Shown here piece after piece: positions 24,357 to 31,633 of a stretch of DNA of 31,786 bases. The stretch's first letter is position 1. Every line of letters starts with the position of its first letter. Below the pieces are notes generated by a model. That model did no database searches. It was not told where the DNA came from and worked only from the letters and a program-made list of their open reading frames with translations. This stretch comes from a virus, in the IMG/VR virus record IMGVR_UViG_3300010885_002980, positions 1-31,786 of that record, one strand, 5' to 3'. The position numbers were made by a program, and so were the translations under genes.

Positions 24357-24775
24357 GTCCTTTTGACTTCGTCAATGCTATAAACATGTCTAAGAAAGAC
24401 ATGATCCGCGAATCAGAAAATCCTGAGCTCGCGGAGAAGTCGTATAATCCATTCCTTGTCAACCGCGCACTGTCTTACTTTATCGATACTATTCTGTATG
24501 CCAATGAGATGAACGTTAACAACACCGTTGAAAAACAGTTGCAAAATGATTATCTTATAAATAGTATTAGAAAAGGTAAAAGGTTCTCTAAATGGTCAAA
24601 AACCATTGAAGAACCTGATGTTCAGTGCGTGCAGGAATACTACAACATAAGTTACAAGCGTGCTCTTGAAGCATGTAGTATCCTTACAAAAGAACATATC
24701 GACCTTATAAAACAAAAACTAATAAAGGGCGGTCTCAATGTTCAATCTAAGCCAACTGGTCGAAGTTCGACTTAG
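24353..24775 (+). CDS. 62: Clamp loader small subunit gp62
   Basis: 140 residues (T4: 187, so shorter, as in other non-enteric T4-like phages). The pattern FDFVNAINMSKKDMI, YNPFLVNRALSYFIDT, and LYANEMN with IRKGKRFSKW identifies it, and position between gp44 (ATGA overlap) and RegA confirms it. It is the non-ATPase subunit of the 4:1 gp44-gp62 loader. Its 3' end overlaps regA by 38 bases. Confidence 0.92.
   Translation: MSPFDFVNAINMSKKDMIRESENPELAEKSYNPFLVNRALSYFIDTILYANEMNVNNTVEKQLQNDYLINSIRKGKRFSKWSKTIEEPDVQCVQEYYNISYKRALEACSILTKEHIDLIKQKLIKGGLNVQSKPTGRSST
24556..24563 (+). promoter_or_regulatory. Late-promoter octamer inside gp62
   Basis: An exact TATAAATA lies inside the gp62 reading frame, about 175 bases before regA. 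It could drive late expression of RegA, the LpxH-like and amidinotransferase genes, or be chance; the codons it covers (Leu-Ile-Asn-Ser) are unremarkable. Confidence 0.3.
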
Positions 24776-25130
24776 ATCTCCGGAAGATTTTCTCAAAGTT
24801 AAAGAAACACTTTCCAGAATTGGTCTCGCTTCCAAAAAAGACAACACTCTTTATCAATCGTGCCATATATTCCATAAGCAGGGACGATATTACATCGTTC
24901 ACTTCAAAGAACTATTCATGCTCGATGGTAAACCAGCTGACTTTTCTGAGACTGATATGTCCCGTAGAAACAGGATTGCATTGCTTCTTGACGAATGGGC
25001 GCTAATCGAGATCATCGATAAATCTAAAATTCAAGAGCCTCTAGCACCCATAAACCAAGTGAAGATAATAGCGTACAAGGAAAAGTCGCAATGGAACCTG
25101 GTGACAAAGTACACTATCGGGAATCGGTAA
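24738..25130 (+). CDS. regA: Translational repressor RegA
   Basis: 130 residues (T4: 122). Residues VEVRLRSPEDFLKVKETLSR, LYQSCHIFHKQGRYYIVHFK, RRNRIALLLDEWALIEI and the C-terminal WNLVTKYTIGN follow T4 RegA closely. RegA binds near start codons of many early phage mRNAs and blocks ribosome entry. The ATG at 24738 lies inside the end of gp62. Its own 3' end overlaps the next gene by 40 bases. Confidence 0.95.
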   Translation: MFNLSQLVEVRLRSPEDFLKVKETLSRIGLASKKDNTLYQSCHIFHKQGRYYIVHFKELFMLDGKPADFSETDMSRRNRIALLLDEWALIEIIDKSKIQEPLAPINQVKIIAYKEKSQWNLVTKYTIGNR

Positions 25131-25858
25131 AGTATAAGTCAGTATTCATATCCGACATTCATTTAGGAACTCGTATGTCTCAGGCCGACGAGTTCCTTAA
25201 CTTTATGAAAACGTTCGAATGTGAAAATTTATATTTGGTTGGTGATATAGTAGATGGCTGGGCCATGAAATCTAAGATGTACTGGCCACAATCACACAAT
25301 GACATAGTTCAGAAACTCCTTCGCAAAGCGCGTAAAGGGGTGAATGTAGTTTTCATCCCAGGAAATCACGATGAGTTTCTTAAACCATTTTGTGGAAACG
25401 AATTCGGTAAAATCAAACTCGTATCTTCTGATGTTTATTGGGCACTTAATGGTAAAACATACTCAGTAGTTCATGGCGATCAATTTGATGTTGTGATAAA
25501 CCACGCAAAGTGGCTTTCGTATCTTGGATCCTGGGCTTACGATACATCGATAGTTATGAACGTTATGTTCAATAGGCTCATGGATTTTTTAAATCTTCCT
25601 AGATGGTCTGTCAGCGCTTGGTTGAAATACAAAGTTAAGTCTGCTGTAAACTTCATCGGATCTTACGAAGAGACTCTATCAACTTATGCAAAAAACTGTG
25701 GCACTGATGGAATCATCTGTGGGCATATACATCACGCTAATATAACTACGTTTGATGGTACTGAGTATATGAATTGCGGGGACTGGGTCGAAAGCTGCAC
25801 CGCATTAGTTGAAAAATACGATGGTACGTGGGAAATAATTAAGATTCAAGGAAATTGA
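25091..25858 (+). CDS. LpxH-like metallophosphoesterase
   Basis: 255 residues. It has the full motif set of the UDP-2,3-diacylglucosamine pyrophosphatase-like branch of calcineurin-type phosphoesterases: SDIHLGT (21-27), GDIVDGW (51-57), GNHDEF (91-96), HGDQFD (128-133) and GHIHHA (211-216). AAGGAAAAG before the ATG at 25091 supports the start, which overlaps regA. In bacteria LpxH relatives act in lipid A synthesis, but related enzymes have other substrates; the phage substrate cannot be read from the sequence. Confidence 0.8.
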   Translation: MEPGDKVHYRESVKYKSVFISDIHLGTRMSQADEFLNFMKTFECENLYLVGDIVDGWAMKSKMYWPQSHNDIVQKLLRKARKGVNVVFIPGNHDEFLKPFCGNEFGKIKLVSSDVYWALNGKTYSVVHGDQFDVVINHAKWLSYLGSWAYDTSIVMNVMFNRLMDFLNLPRWSVSAWLKYKVKSAVNFIGSYEETLSTYAKNCGTDGIICGHIHHANITTFDGTEYMNCGDWVESCTALVEKYDGTWEIIKIQGN

Positions 25859-25862
25859 AAAT

Positions 25863-26933
25863 ATGCTCAGTGTACACCAGGAATGGGATCCGCTAAAAGT
25901 TTGCGTAGTCGGTAAAAACTATCCTCCAGAATTTTATTCGTTTATGAAGAATTCGAAGATGAGGAATCTTTTCGAAAAGATAGCTACTGAAACCGAAGAA
26001 GACTATCAATCTCTAATCAAAGTATTAAAGTCTTTTGACGTAGAAGTATTGCGGCCAGATGTTCCAAACGTAGTACCACAGGAATACATCGATAAGAATA
26101 TTCCCATTCCAGCGCCAGTAAGTTCTATTCCACGCGATCAAATGATTATGATTGGCGATAAGTTCTTTCTTTTTCCTTACTTTAGAGTGAATCAGAAAGT
26201 TAACAACTGGTCAAATCATGATAAAATTGTAAACTTTGACGTATGTTGGCAGGGTATCTTAGACTACGTAGCCTCAAAAGGTAATACGGTTATTAACAAT
26301 CAGAGCGACGAAGACTTAGCCTGGATCAAGGTTAACGGTATTTTCAGGATTGGTAAAGACCTATTCTTTGGTACTAAACATAAGATGACTGATTGGCGTG
26401 TCTTAGATTCCATTGACATAATGAAGAATACCTATCTCCAAGACTATAATACGCATGCTGTTACCACGGGTGGGCATATTGATGGGGTCTTTAGTCCTCT
26501 AAAGCCGGGACTTATTTTCAGCGCGTACGACGCAGACGCGTATGACAAGACTTTTCCAGATTGGGAAGTAGTTTATTTTGAACAAAATAGAATGAATTCA
26601 ATGCGCGAATGGATGACTCTTAAGTCGAAAAACCATGGAAAGTGGTTTATCCCAGGAGTATCTGAAGATGATGATATCATAGAATATGTTGAGCACTGGC
26701 TTAAAGACTGGGTCGGATACGTTGAGGAAACTATCTTCGATGTTAACGTTCTAATGGTAGATCCAAAAAACGTCATCGTAGGATCCTATAACGAACAGGC
26801 GTTTAAAGCATTTGAACGTTATGGCATAACTCCACATATAGCTCCAATGAGACATAGGTTCTTCTGGGATGGTGGTACTCATTGTGTTACTGCTGAACTA
26901 CACCGTGAAGGCCAAAGACAGTCTTTTTTCTAA
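25863..26933 (+). CDS. Amidinotransferase-family protein (pentein fold)
   Basis: 356 residues. EWDPLKVCVVGKN at the start, GGHIDGVFSPLKPG (His205) and RHRFFWDGGTHCVTAEL (Cys341) are the marks of the glycine/arginine amidinotransferase superfamily, with the catalytic His and Cys in place; Asp/Glu partners lie nearby. Enzymes of this fold transfer an amidino group from arginine or hydrolyse guanidines. Such genes recur in marine T4-like phages with no proven role. Spacing to the LpxH-like gene is only four bases, so they probably share a transcript. No clear terminator follows. Confidence 0.8.
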   Translation: MLSVHQEWDPLKVCVVGKNYPPEFYSFMKNSKMRNLFEKIATETEEDYQSLIKVLKSFDVEVLRPDVPNVVPQEYIDKNIPIPAPVSSIPRDQMIMIGDKFFLFPYFRVNQKVNNWSNHDKIVNFDVCWQGILDYVASKGNTVINNQSDEDLAWIKVNGIFRIGKDLFFGTKHKMTDWRVLDSIDIMKNTYLQDYNTHAVTTGGHIDGVFSPLKPGLIFSAYDADAYDKTFPDWEVVYFEQNRMNSMREWMTLKSKNHGKWFIPGVSEDDDIIEYVEHWLKDWVGYVEETIFDVNVLMVDPKNVIVGSYNEQAFKAFERYGITPHIAPMRHRFFWDGGTHCVTAELHREGQRQSFF

Positions 26934-26974
26934 TTTTTTAACAAAATATATTTTGCTGGAACTGCATTTTTCTG

Positions 26975-27026
26975 TGTACAATCCATGGAAGGTGTGTTAG
27001 TATCTAAGAGTAAGGTATAGAAAAGG
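26975..27026 (+). promoter_or_regulatory. Early-type promoter with shared leader element
   Basis: TGTACA at 26975-26980, 17-base spacer, TAGTAT at 26998-27003, then CTAAGAGTAAGGTATAG and AAAAGG. The -10 and leader are almost identical to 15498-15526, and the region before the -35 (GAACTGCATTTTTCTG) is nearly that at 31618-31633. Confidence 0.8.
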
Positions 27027-27034
27027 TGAATGAG

Positions 27035-27193
27035 ATGGAAAACTGGGAACAAAATTGGACTTTCTGGAATGTAAATGGCATTTGGCTGGGTCGGCGTGGC
27101 ATTGGAAGTTGTATCCGCGCAGGCACTTACGTTGCCGTCTTCGCTAAAGCAAAGCTCCGCGAGGAAGAGATGCTCAGAGAAAGGGCTTACTGA
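27035..27193 (+). CDS. Small hypothetical protein
   Basis: 52 residues, starting MENWEQNWTFWNVNGIWLGR and ending with a charged helix. AAAAGG in the shared leader stands at a suitable distance from the ATG at 27035. It is rich in Trp, and is the first gene after the promoter at 26975. Not recognised. Confidence 0.6.
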   Translation: MENWEQNWTFWNVNGIWLGRRGIGSCIRAGTYVAVFAKAKLREEEMLRERAY

Positions 27194-27195
27194 GA

Positions 27196-27384
27196 ATGAA
27201 AGTACGCTATAAAATTATAGTCGAAAGCAAAGACCACGCGCGCTCACCAATCTCCCGTGACTCATGGTTCGTGGCTGAAAAATCAAAAGCAATTCGCGCC
27301 GTCGATCGTTGCTTGACCTATAAAGAAACGGTCAAGGCTTGGTATGAGCGGATTGAGTTGACCGCAGAAGCAATAGCAATTTAA
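27196..27384 (+). CDS. Small basic hypothetical protein
   Basis: 62 residues, two bases after the previous stop. Basic N-terminal half (MKVRYKIIVESKDHARSP) and a helical end. Not recognised. This and the next genes are visibly richer in G and C than the rest of the window. Confidence 0.6.
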   Translation: MKVRYKIIVESKDHARSPISRDSWFVAEKSKAIRAVDRCLTYKETVKAWYERIELTAEAIAI

Positions 27385-27395
27385 AGAGGACTAAG

Positions 27396-27608
27396 ATGAC
27401 CGGATGGGTTATGAAGACCGAGTTCGTGACAGAGACCCCCCTCGAGCATGGGAACTGGTCTTCTGTCGAGTTTGAAACCGCTGACGAGGCTTGGGCTTGG
27501 TGGGACGCAAAACCGACCAGGTCAGTGCACCCCCGTCAGATGACCATGATGGCGCCCGATGGAATAGTGTGGGCTTCGCGGTTCGTTAAAGTAGGAGTGA
27601 ATGGATGA
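27396..27608 (+). CDS. Small Trp-rich hypothetical protein
   Basis: 70 residues; AGAGGA precedes the ATG at 27396. The sequence contains FETADEAWAWWDAKP and MMAPDGIVWASRFVKVG, consistent with a small alpha/beta protein. Overlaps the next start by four bases. Not recognised. Confidence 0.6.
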   Translation: MTGWVMKTEFVTETPLEHGNWSSVEFETADEAWAWWDAKPTRSVHPRQMTMMAPDGIVWASRFVKVGVNG

Positions 27609-27841
27609 AACTAGAATACCGATATTACGTCGCTAAGCGCACCGAGGACGGTCTGTTGAAGATCGCCCATGAAGAAGTCGGGCCTTACTATAACACCACA
27701 GTCCTAGTCAGTCGCAACGGGTATGAGACTCGAGTGCAGGCTACTGAGGCAGTGGCGCGCTATGTCAAGCATTACGGCTTTGGTGGCTACACTTTCATGA
27801 TCCTAGAAGAAATGACTATGACCGAGGAGGACAAGGAATGA
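27605..27841 (+). CDS. Small hypothetical protein
   Basis: 78 residues with ATGA overlaps at both ends and AGGAG before the start. Tyr-rich, alternating beta and helix (MKLEYRYYVAKRTEDG, YETRVQATEAVARYVKHYG). Not recognised. Confidence 0.6.
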   Translation: MKLEYRYYVAKRTEDGLLKIAHEEVGPYYNTTVLVSRNGYETRVQATEAVARYVKHYGFGGYTFMILEEMTMTEEDKE

Positions 27842-28044
27842 GTGACGATCTGATCAAGCGGCTACAGGATGCAGCAAACGGCCCGTATGACATGACGCCA
27901 ATCTGCGCCGAACTCCTTGAAGCCGCTGACGAGATCAAACGACTACGTGAATACATAGTTCGACAGCATGACTACTTTACTGGCAAAGATGTTCCAGATC
28001 TTATAGTAACTACTGGAACTGATTACGAGGATTTACAAAAATGA
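27838..28044 (+). CDS. Small hypothetical protein
   Basis: 68 residues, GAGGACAAGGA before the ATG. MSDDLIKRLQDAANG and CAELLEAADEIKRLREYI resemble short helical modules (Ead-like) seen in many phage accessory proteins. The function of these modules is not known to me. Confidence 0.55.
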   Translation: MSDDLIKRLQDAANGPYDMTPICAELLEAADEIKRLREYIVRQHDYFTGKDVPDLIVTTGTDYEDLQK

Positions 28045-28211
28045 TCTATGTAGTAATGCGGTATTACCGCCAAACACAATTTGTTAATGCGGTCGCCGCA
28101 TTTGACAACCACGTCGATGCTAGTAAGTATGTTGACGAACTCGATAAAATGTACGATGATTATGCGTACCGCGTTGATTCTATACACTTGCACCCTGCTA
28201 CGGAGAAGTAA
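28041..28211 (+). CDS. Small hypothetical protein
   Basis: 56 residues: begins MIYVVMRYYRQTQFVNAVAA and ends SIHLHPATEK. The ATG overlaps the previous stop by four bases (ATGA). A beta-helix-beta-like small protein of unknown function. Confidence 0.5.
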   Translation: MIYVVMRYYRQTQFVNAVAAFDNHVDASKYVDELDKMYDDYAYRVDSIHLHPATEK

Positions 28212-28212
28212 A

Positions 28213-28341
28213 ATGTTTGCCGTAAGAACCAAAGATAAGAGTTTCACAGAAGCTCACTACACACACATGAATGACCTATTGAATGACTGGTGGGTAGAAT
28301 TAACTTCAAAGACCCATTATTGGGTTCGTGTTAGCGTATAG
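28213..28341 (+). CDS. Very small hypothetical protein
   Basis: 42 residues from the ATG at 28213, one base after the preceding stop, with GGAGAAG upstream. MFAVRTKDKSFTEAHYTHMN is followed by a Trp-rich end. The frame is open further upstream, but the strong ribosome binding site favours this start. Not recognised. Confidence 0.5.
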   Translation: MFAVRTKDKSFTEAHYTHMNDLLNDWWVELTSKTHYWVRVSV

Positions 28342-28351
28342 GAGAAATAGA

Positions 28352-28672
28352 ATGACTCGAGTAAAAACTTTCTTAATGGTATTTTCTGCAATCTTTGGTA
28401 CGATAGCTTTAATGTCTGCGATGTTTCCATTGGCATTTGCATTTCTATTTTGGGATATTAAGTTTTTGTTCACGCATGAGTTTGTTATGATATTTTGGCT
28501 TGCGATACGAGCAGAGGCATTGATTGCTGCTTTTATGGCACTGATTATATCTTTACATCCTGATGTAAGAGAAGTAGCATATGAACACAAGCAAGCTAAA
28601 GACGCTTTGAAAAATCGAGTTCGCTTCAAACTTAGTGATGAAGAGGAAGTCCACCCTTATCTTAAATATTGA
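28352..28672 (+). CDS. Small two-span membrane protein
   Basis: 106 residues from the ATG at 28352, preceded by AGGAGAAA; the same frame begins earlier at a GTG (28328) within the previous gene. Two hydrophobic segments, about 6-32 and 44-67, are followed by a charged cytoplasmic-type tail ending HPYLKY. Its stop abuts the stop of the opposing minus-strand gene with no base between them. Not recognised. Confidence 0.6.
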   Translation: MTRVKTFLMVFSAIFGTIALMSAMFPLAFAFLFWDIKFLFTHEFVMIFWLAIRAEALIAAFMALIISLHPDVREVAYEHKQAKDALKNRVRFKLSDEEEVHPYLKY

Positions 28673-29209
28673 TTACTGCGCTAAAGGATTATCTAAAGCA
28701 GTCTGAATCTTGTTATTCAGATCGTCTTCAATTGAACGCAGTTTGCTTTCAGTCTGAGACGAGAGTTGATCGCGCTTAGTATCAAAGCGAGTCTCTGCAA
28801 GGTCAATCATAGCTCTTACGTCAGCTTCTGAATCTTTAACACGTTGTTCAGTCTTGTCAACCACTGACTCGATACGGTCGATGTCACCTTTCAAGTCAAC
28901 TTTAATGTCACGGGTGTAGTCACGGGCTTCAATCACAGACTCCTGTAACTTCTTCATATTGGCATCGAGCACAGAGATTTGTTCTTGAAATGAAGACAGA
29001 TCTGGAGCAACATAACTCTGGATCTGTTCTTTCATATTCGTATAGTCTTTATAAACTTCAAACGCACCATACAAGAAACCAAGTATAGTTGAAATGAATG
29101 TTATGACTCCGATGATTTTCATCGGGGTCATTTTGTATTTGCCGATGCTAAACTCAGTGTTAGCAACTTTTTCTTCTAAAGAAATATCTTCGTCGGGCAC
29201 TATGGACAT
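28673..29209 (-). CDS. Membrane-anchored coiled-coil protein
   Basis: 178 residues. A cytoplasmic-type N-terminus with acidic residues is followed by one membrane segment (about 31-50, IIGVITFISTILGFLYGAF) and then a long charged coiled coil (about 60-170). AGGAGA stands before the ATG (minus strand). It overlaps the upstream secreted protein's stop by one base. The layout suggests an inner-membrane protein with its coil in the periplasm, perhaps acting with its two envelope-directed neighbours; no family was recognised. Confidence 0.6.
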   Translation of the reverse strand: MSIVPDEDISLEEKVANTEFSIGKYKMTPMKIIGVITFISTILGFLYGAFEVYKDYTNMKEQIQSYVAPDLSSFQEQISVLDANMKKLQESVIEARDYTRDIKVDLKGDIDRIESVVDKTEQRVKDSEADVRAMIDLAETRFDTKRDQLSSQTESKLRSIEDDLNNKIQTALDNPLAQ

Positions 29210-30999
29210 TATTTTCTCCTGTTGTATTGCATTTGAACCATTTCATTGAATTTCATTTCAGATGCTAAACCAAGACGGGCAGAGTTTTTGCTATCCGGTA
29301 TAGTTACATTCTTATACGCCTGTTCTTGTTGATAGAACGGGGAATCGGGCATGACTATATAATATTGATCGAAACCAGGGACGAAAGCCAGAAGCATCGA
29401 TATTTGAGCTTGGATAGCAGCAACATCTTTAGCTGACATTTCACCACTCGCCATTTCTTTTTTCAACTCAGCTATTTTAGCAGCAACCGCAGCTTTTTGC
29501 TTCTCAGCGCTTGGCTTTTCGCCAGTTGTTGATTTGTCTTCTCCATCTGAAGATTTTTCACCAACAAGTTCTGCCATCATTTCTTCCGCAGCAACTTGAT
29601 CTTCTGAGGTTGGTTCTTCCATAGGTTCAGATGCGGCTATTTGTTCTACGACTATGGTTTGAACAATTTCATCTTGCATAGAAGCTAACTCAATTGGTTC
29701 TGGAAGTATAGATAATAGTTGATCGAGTACTGGATCGCCAGTAGTTTCTGCAACGTTTTCTATTGCAGTTAAACTAACTGCAAATTCCTGTTCAAACATT
29801 TTCTCCTGCTGTTCTTGAGCTATTTTCATTGCCATAGCTATAGAAAATCCAGGACACTCTGAATCAAACAATTGATCTGCAGAACAATTTTGTTGGAAAA
29901 GCGCTGCTGCATAACCAGTACAACCAACATCATAGAGAGCATTATTCGAACACCGCTGGTTGTAATATGCTTGTTCGTATCCATCGCACCCAACATCATA
30001 CAATGGACTAATTGAGCACTGTTGGTTGTAATAGGCCACCTGATAACCAGGACAACCAGAATCGTATAGAGCGTTGAGTGAGCACTGTTGGTTATAATAT
30101 GCTGATTGATAACCAGGACAACCAACATCATACAATGGACTAATTGAGCACTGTTGGTTGTAATAGGCCGCCTGATAACCAGGACAGCCCGTGTCATATA
30201 GTGCACTTATCGAACATTGTTGACTATAGTACGCCTGTTGATAACCAGAACAGGACGGTGATGATAAAGGATTCGAATCACATGGATCGGGTCCTTCACC
30301 TGAATCTGGATTAATAGGACTTCCAAGACTGAATCCCTGACCATAATAAAGATCAACGTATTCGCCCTGTGATAAGTCACCTGTGATTCCGGCTGACACA
30401 TTATGATTAACAATATCTATGCCGCCATAACGCAAGTCTATGTTACCAGAACTATATAGTTCTATTTCGAAACTGTTTAGATTATTCGGATCGTAATATT
30501 CGAATACGCCATACCAACCAAAGGTAGCGCTTTCTTGTGTGCCCAGATAATATGCATTCTGTCCTAAAGTGAATAAATCACTCCAAGCCGCGGCGATAAT
30601 ATAGTTGTGTTGCGTCTGACCAGCGTCTGCCATCGCCGATATATCTTCACCATTACAACAATAACCACCACCATTGCCGGTGAAGCTAAGAACGCCATTA
30701 GACATCATCCAGACGTGATTGAATTGTTCACCGTAATATTCAAACTGAAATGGCAGAGTTAAATTTATTCTACCATCGTCTCCTAACCACGGACTAACGT
30801 TGGTTGCTGTAGGATTGTTTTTGATTTCATCTAAAGGCTGATTCTGAGTAATGTTCAGAGTTTGGCCAGTGGCAGGATCGATAACAATCGATACCTGCCC
30901 TGTGATTGGATCGACGGTAGTCTGAGCGTTAGTTGGTTGCGAGAGCGGCAGCAACCACAATAGCAAGAATAGGAAGAAGTAGTTTTGAACTGCCTTCAT
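29209..30999 (-). CDS. Secreted NIDO-like protein with Cys-rich 22-residue repeats
   Basis: 596 residues. A signal peptide (1-25, MKAVQNYFFLFLLLWLLPLS then PTNA) precedes a beta-rich domain (about 65-222) with LPFQFEYYGEQFNHVWMMSNG, IIAAAWSDLF and EIELYSSGNIDLRYGG, a pattern like the extracellular nidogen-type (NIDO) domain. Residues 250-381 are six 22-residue repeats of the type CPGYQxAYYNQQCSISPLYDVG with Cys at positions 1 and 13, and a degenerate seventh starts at 382. The C-terminal 200 residues are acidic, Ala/Glu-rich and helical, ending in a basic tail. Its first 71 bases overlap the upstream gene. It is probably a surface or virion-exposed protein; that is inference. Confidence 0.65.
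   Translation of the reverse strand: MKAVQNYFFLFLLLWLLPLSQPTNAQTTVDPITGQVSIVIDPATGQTLNITQNQPLDEIKNNPTATNVSPWLGDDGRINLTLPFQFEYYGEQFNHVWMMSNGVLSFTGNGGGYCCNGEDISAMADAGQTQHNYIIAAAWSDLFTLGQNAYYLGTQESATFGWYGVFEYYDPNNLNSFEIELYSSGNIDLRYGGIDIVNHNVSAGITGDLSQGEYVDLYYGQGFSLGSPINPDSGEGPDPCDSNPLSSPSCSGYQQAYYSQQCSISALYDTGCPGYQAAYYNQQCSISPLYDVGCPGYQSAYYNQQCSLNALYDSGCPGYQVAYYNQQCSISPLYDVGCDGYEQAYYNQRCSNNALYDVGCTGYAAALFQQNCSADQLFDSECPGFSIAMAMKIAQEQQEKMFEQEFAVSLTAIENVAETTGDPVLDQLLSILPEPIELASMQDEIVQTIVVEQIAASEPMEEPTSEDQVAAEEMMAELVGEKSSDGEDKSTTGEKPSAEKQKAAVAAKIAELKKEMASGEMSAKDVAAIQAQISMLLAFVPGFDQYYIVMPDSPFYQQEQAYKNVTIPDSKNSARLGLASEMKFNEMVQMQYNRRK
29857..30252 (-). repeat. Six tandem 66-base coding repeats
   Basis: Each unit encodes 22 residues beginning C-x-G-Y (Cys250, 272, 294, 316, 338, 360). 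The second and fourth units are nearly identical at the DNA level, so that a stretch of about 62 bases from 29991 recurs at 30123, exactly 132 bases away, suggesting duplication of a two-unit block. The sixth unit (CTGYAAALFQQNC) is diverged. Confidence 0.9.
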
Positions 31000-31471
31000 T
31001 TCTTTTTATCGCTCCCTCAATTGTTTCTGGCTTCATCTCAGGCTTCTCATTCCATGCAGCCAAAGCTTCTGGACCAATCATGCCATTGACTGGGCAGGGC
31101 GTACCTGCATTGATCATGGCTTCAAACACCCGTGGGTCTTGACACATAACACCTACAGCTGCCACTTTCATACCCATGTCATACAGGGTTTTAGATATCT
31201 TTAAACGTTCGCAGGTTGGGTCGATTGTTGTAGAACCACCTGAGACGCCTAGAATCTGAGTCTGTACAGCACCTGAAGTTCCAGTAAGGCAAAGGTCACT
31301 ATTAGTCGAGTTTATCGATGGTGAAGCAGCAGTCGGGGGAGGGGAGTTAACAGTAGTTTGTGAAGTTGAGTCGACAGTTGAAGTAGACTCAGTAACTATT
31401 GGATCATTCGCCTGACCAAGCGCAGCTGAACCCAATATTGATATAGTAATTGCTAGAAGTATTTTTTTCAT
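30929..31471 (-). CDS. Secreted protein with C-terminal membrane tail
   Basis: 180 residues from the ATG at 31471 (minus strand), chosen because AGGAAAG precedes it and MKKILLAITISILGSAALG forms a good signal peptide; the open frame continues 73 codons upstream without a better start. A Ser/Thr/Pro-rich linker (25-60) leads to a domain with four Cys (61, 87, 110, 126), containing LYDMGMKVAAVGVMCQDPRV and PVNGMIGPEALAAW. Residues 164-178 (LLLPILAIVVAAALA) are a hydrophobic tail. The last 71 bases overlap the next gene's signal-peptide region in another frame. No function is known to me. Confidence 0.6.
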   Translation of the reverse strand: MKKILLAITISILGSAALGQANDPIVTESTSTVDSTSQTTVNSPPPTAASPSINSTNSDLCLTGTSGAVQTQILGVSGGSTTIDPTCERLKISKTLYDMGMKVAAVGVMCQDPRVFEAMINAGTPCPVNGMIGPEALAAWNEKPEMKPETIEGAIKRNEGSSKLLLPILAIVVAAALATN

Positions 31472-31542
31472 GTCTTTCCTCATTGTTGAATAATATTCAT
31501 CGCAAAGTACTTGAAATGATGACAAGCCCATCATGCCATTGA

Positions 31543-31550
31543 TATTTATC
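31543..31550 (-). promoter_or_regulatory. Probable late promoter for the minus-strand genes
   Basis: Read on the minus strand this is GATAAATA, seven of eight bases of the TATAAATA late octamer, about 70 bases upstream of the secreted-protein ATG at 31471. It is the only such candidate found for the three minus-strand genes. Confidence 0.5.
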
Positions 31551-31633
31551 ATTTTTGGTCTCTGTAAAAAAATGAACATATAAACTATTGTTTCTATTGC
31601 ATAAAATATTTTTGTTAGAACTACATTTTTCTG

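Noticed and set aside
29838-30206. Long minus-strand open frame of 122 codons inside the repeat region
   Set aside because: It is a shadow of the 66-base coding repeats: a repeat whose length is a multiple of three keeps every frame free of stops. No ribosome binding site or domain was seen.
29857-30252. Regular repeats that might be a CRISPR array
   Set aside because: The 66-base units are fully in frame with a secreted protein and have no unique spacers.
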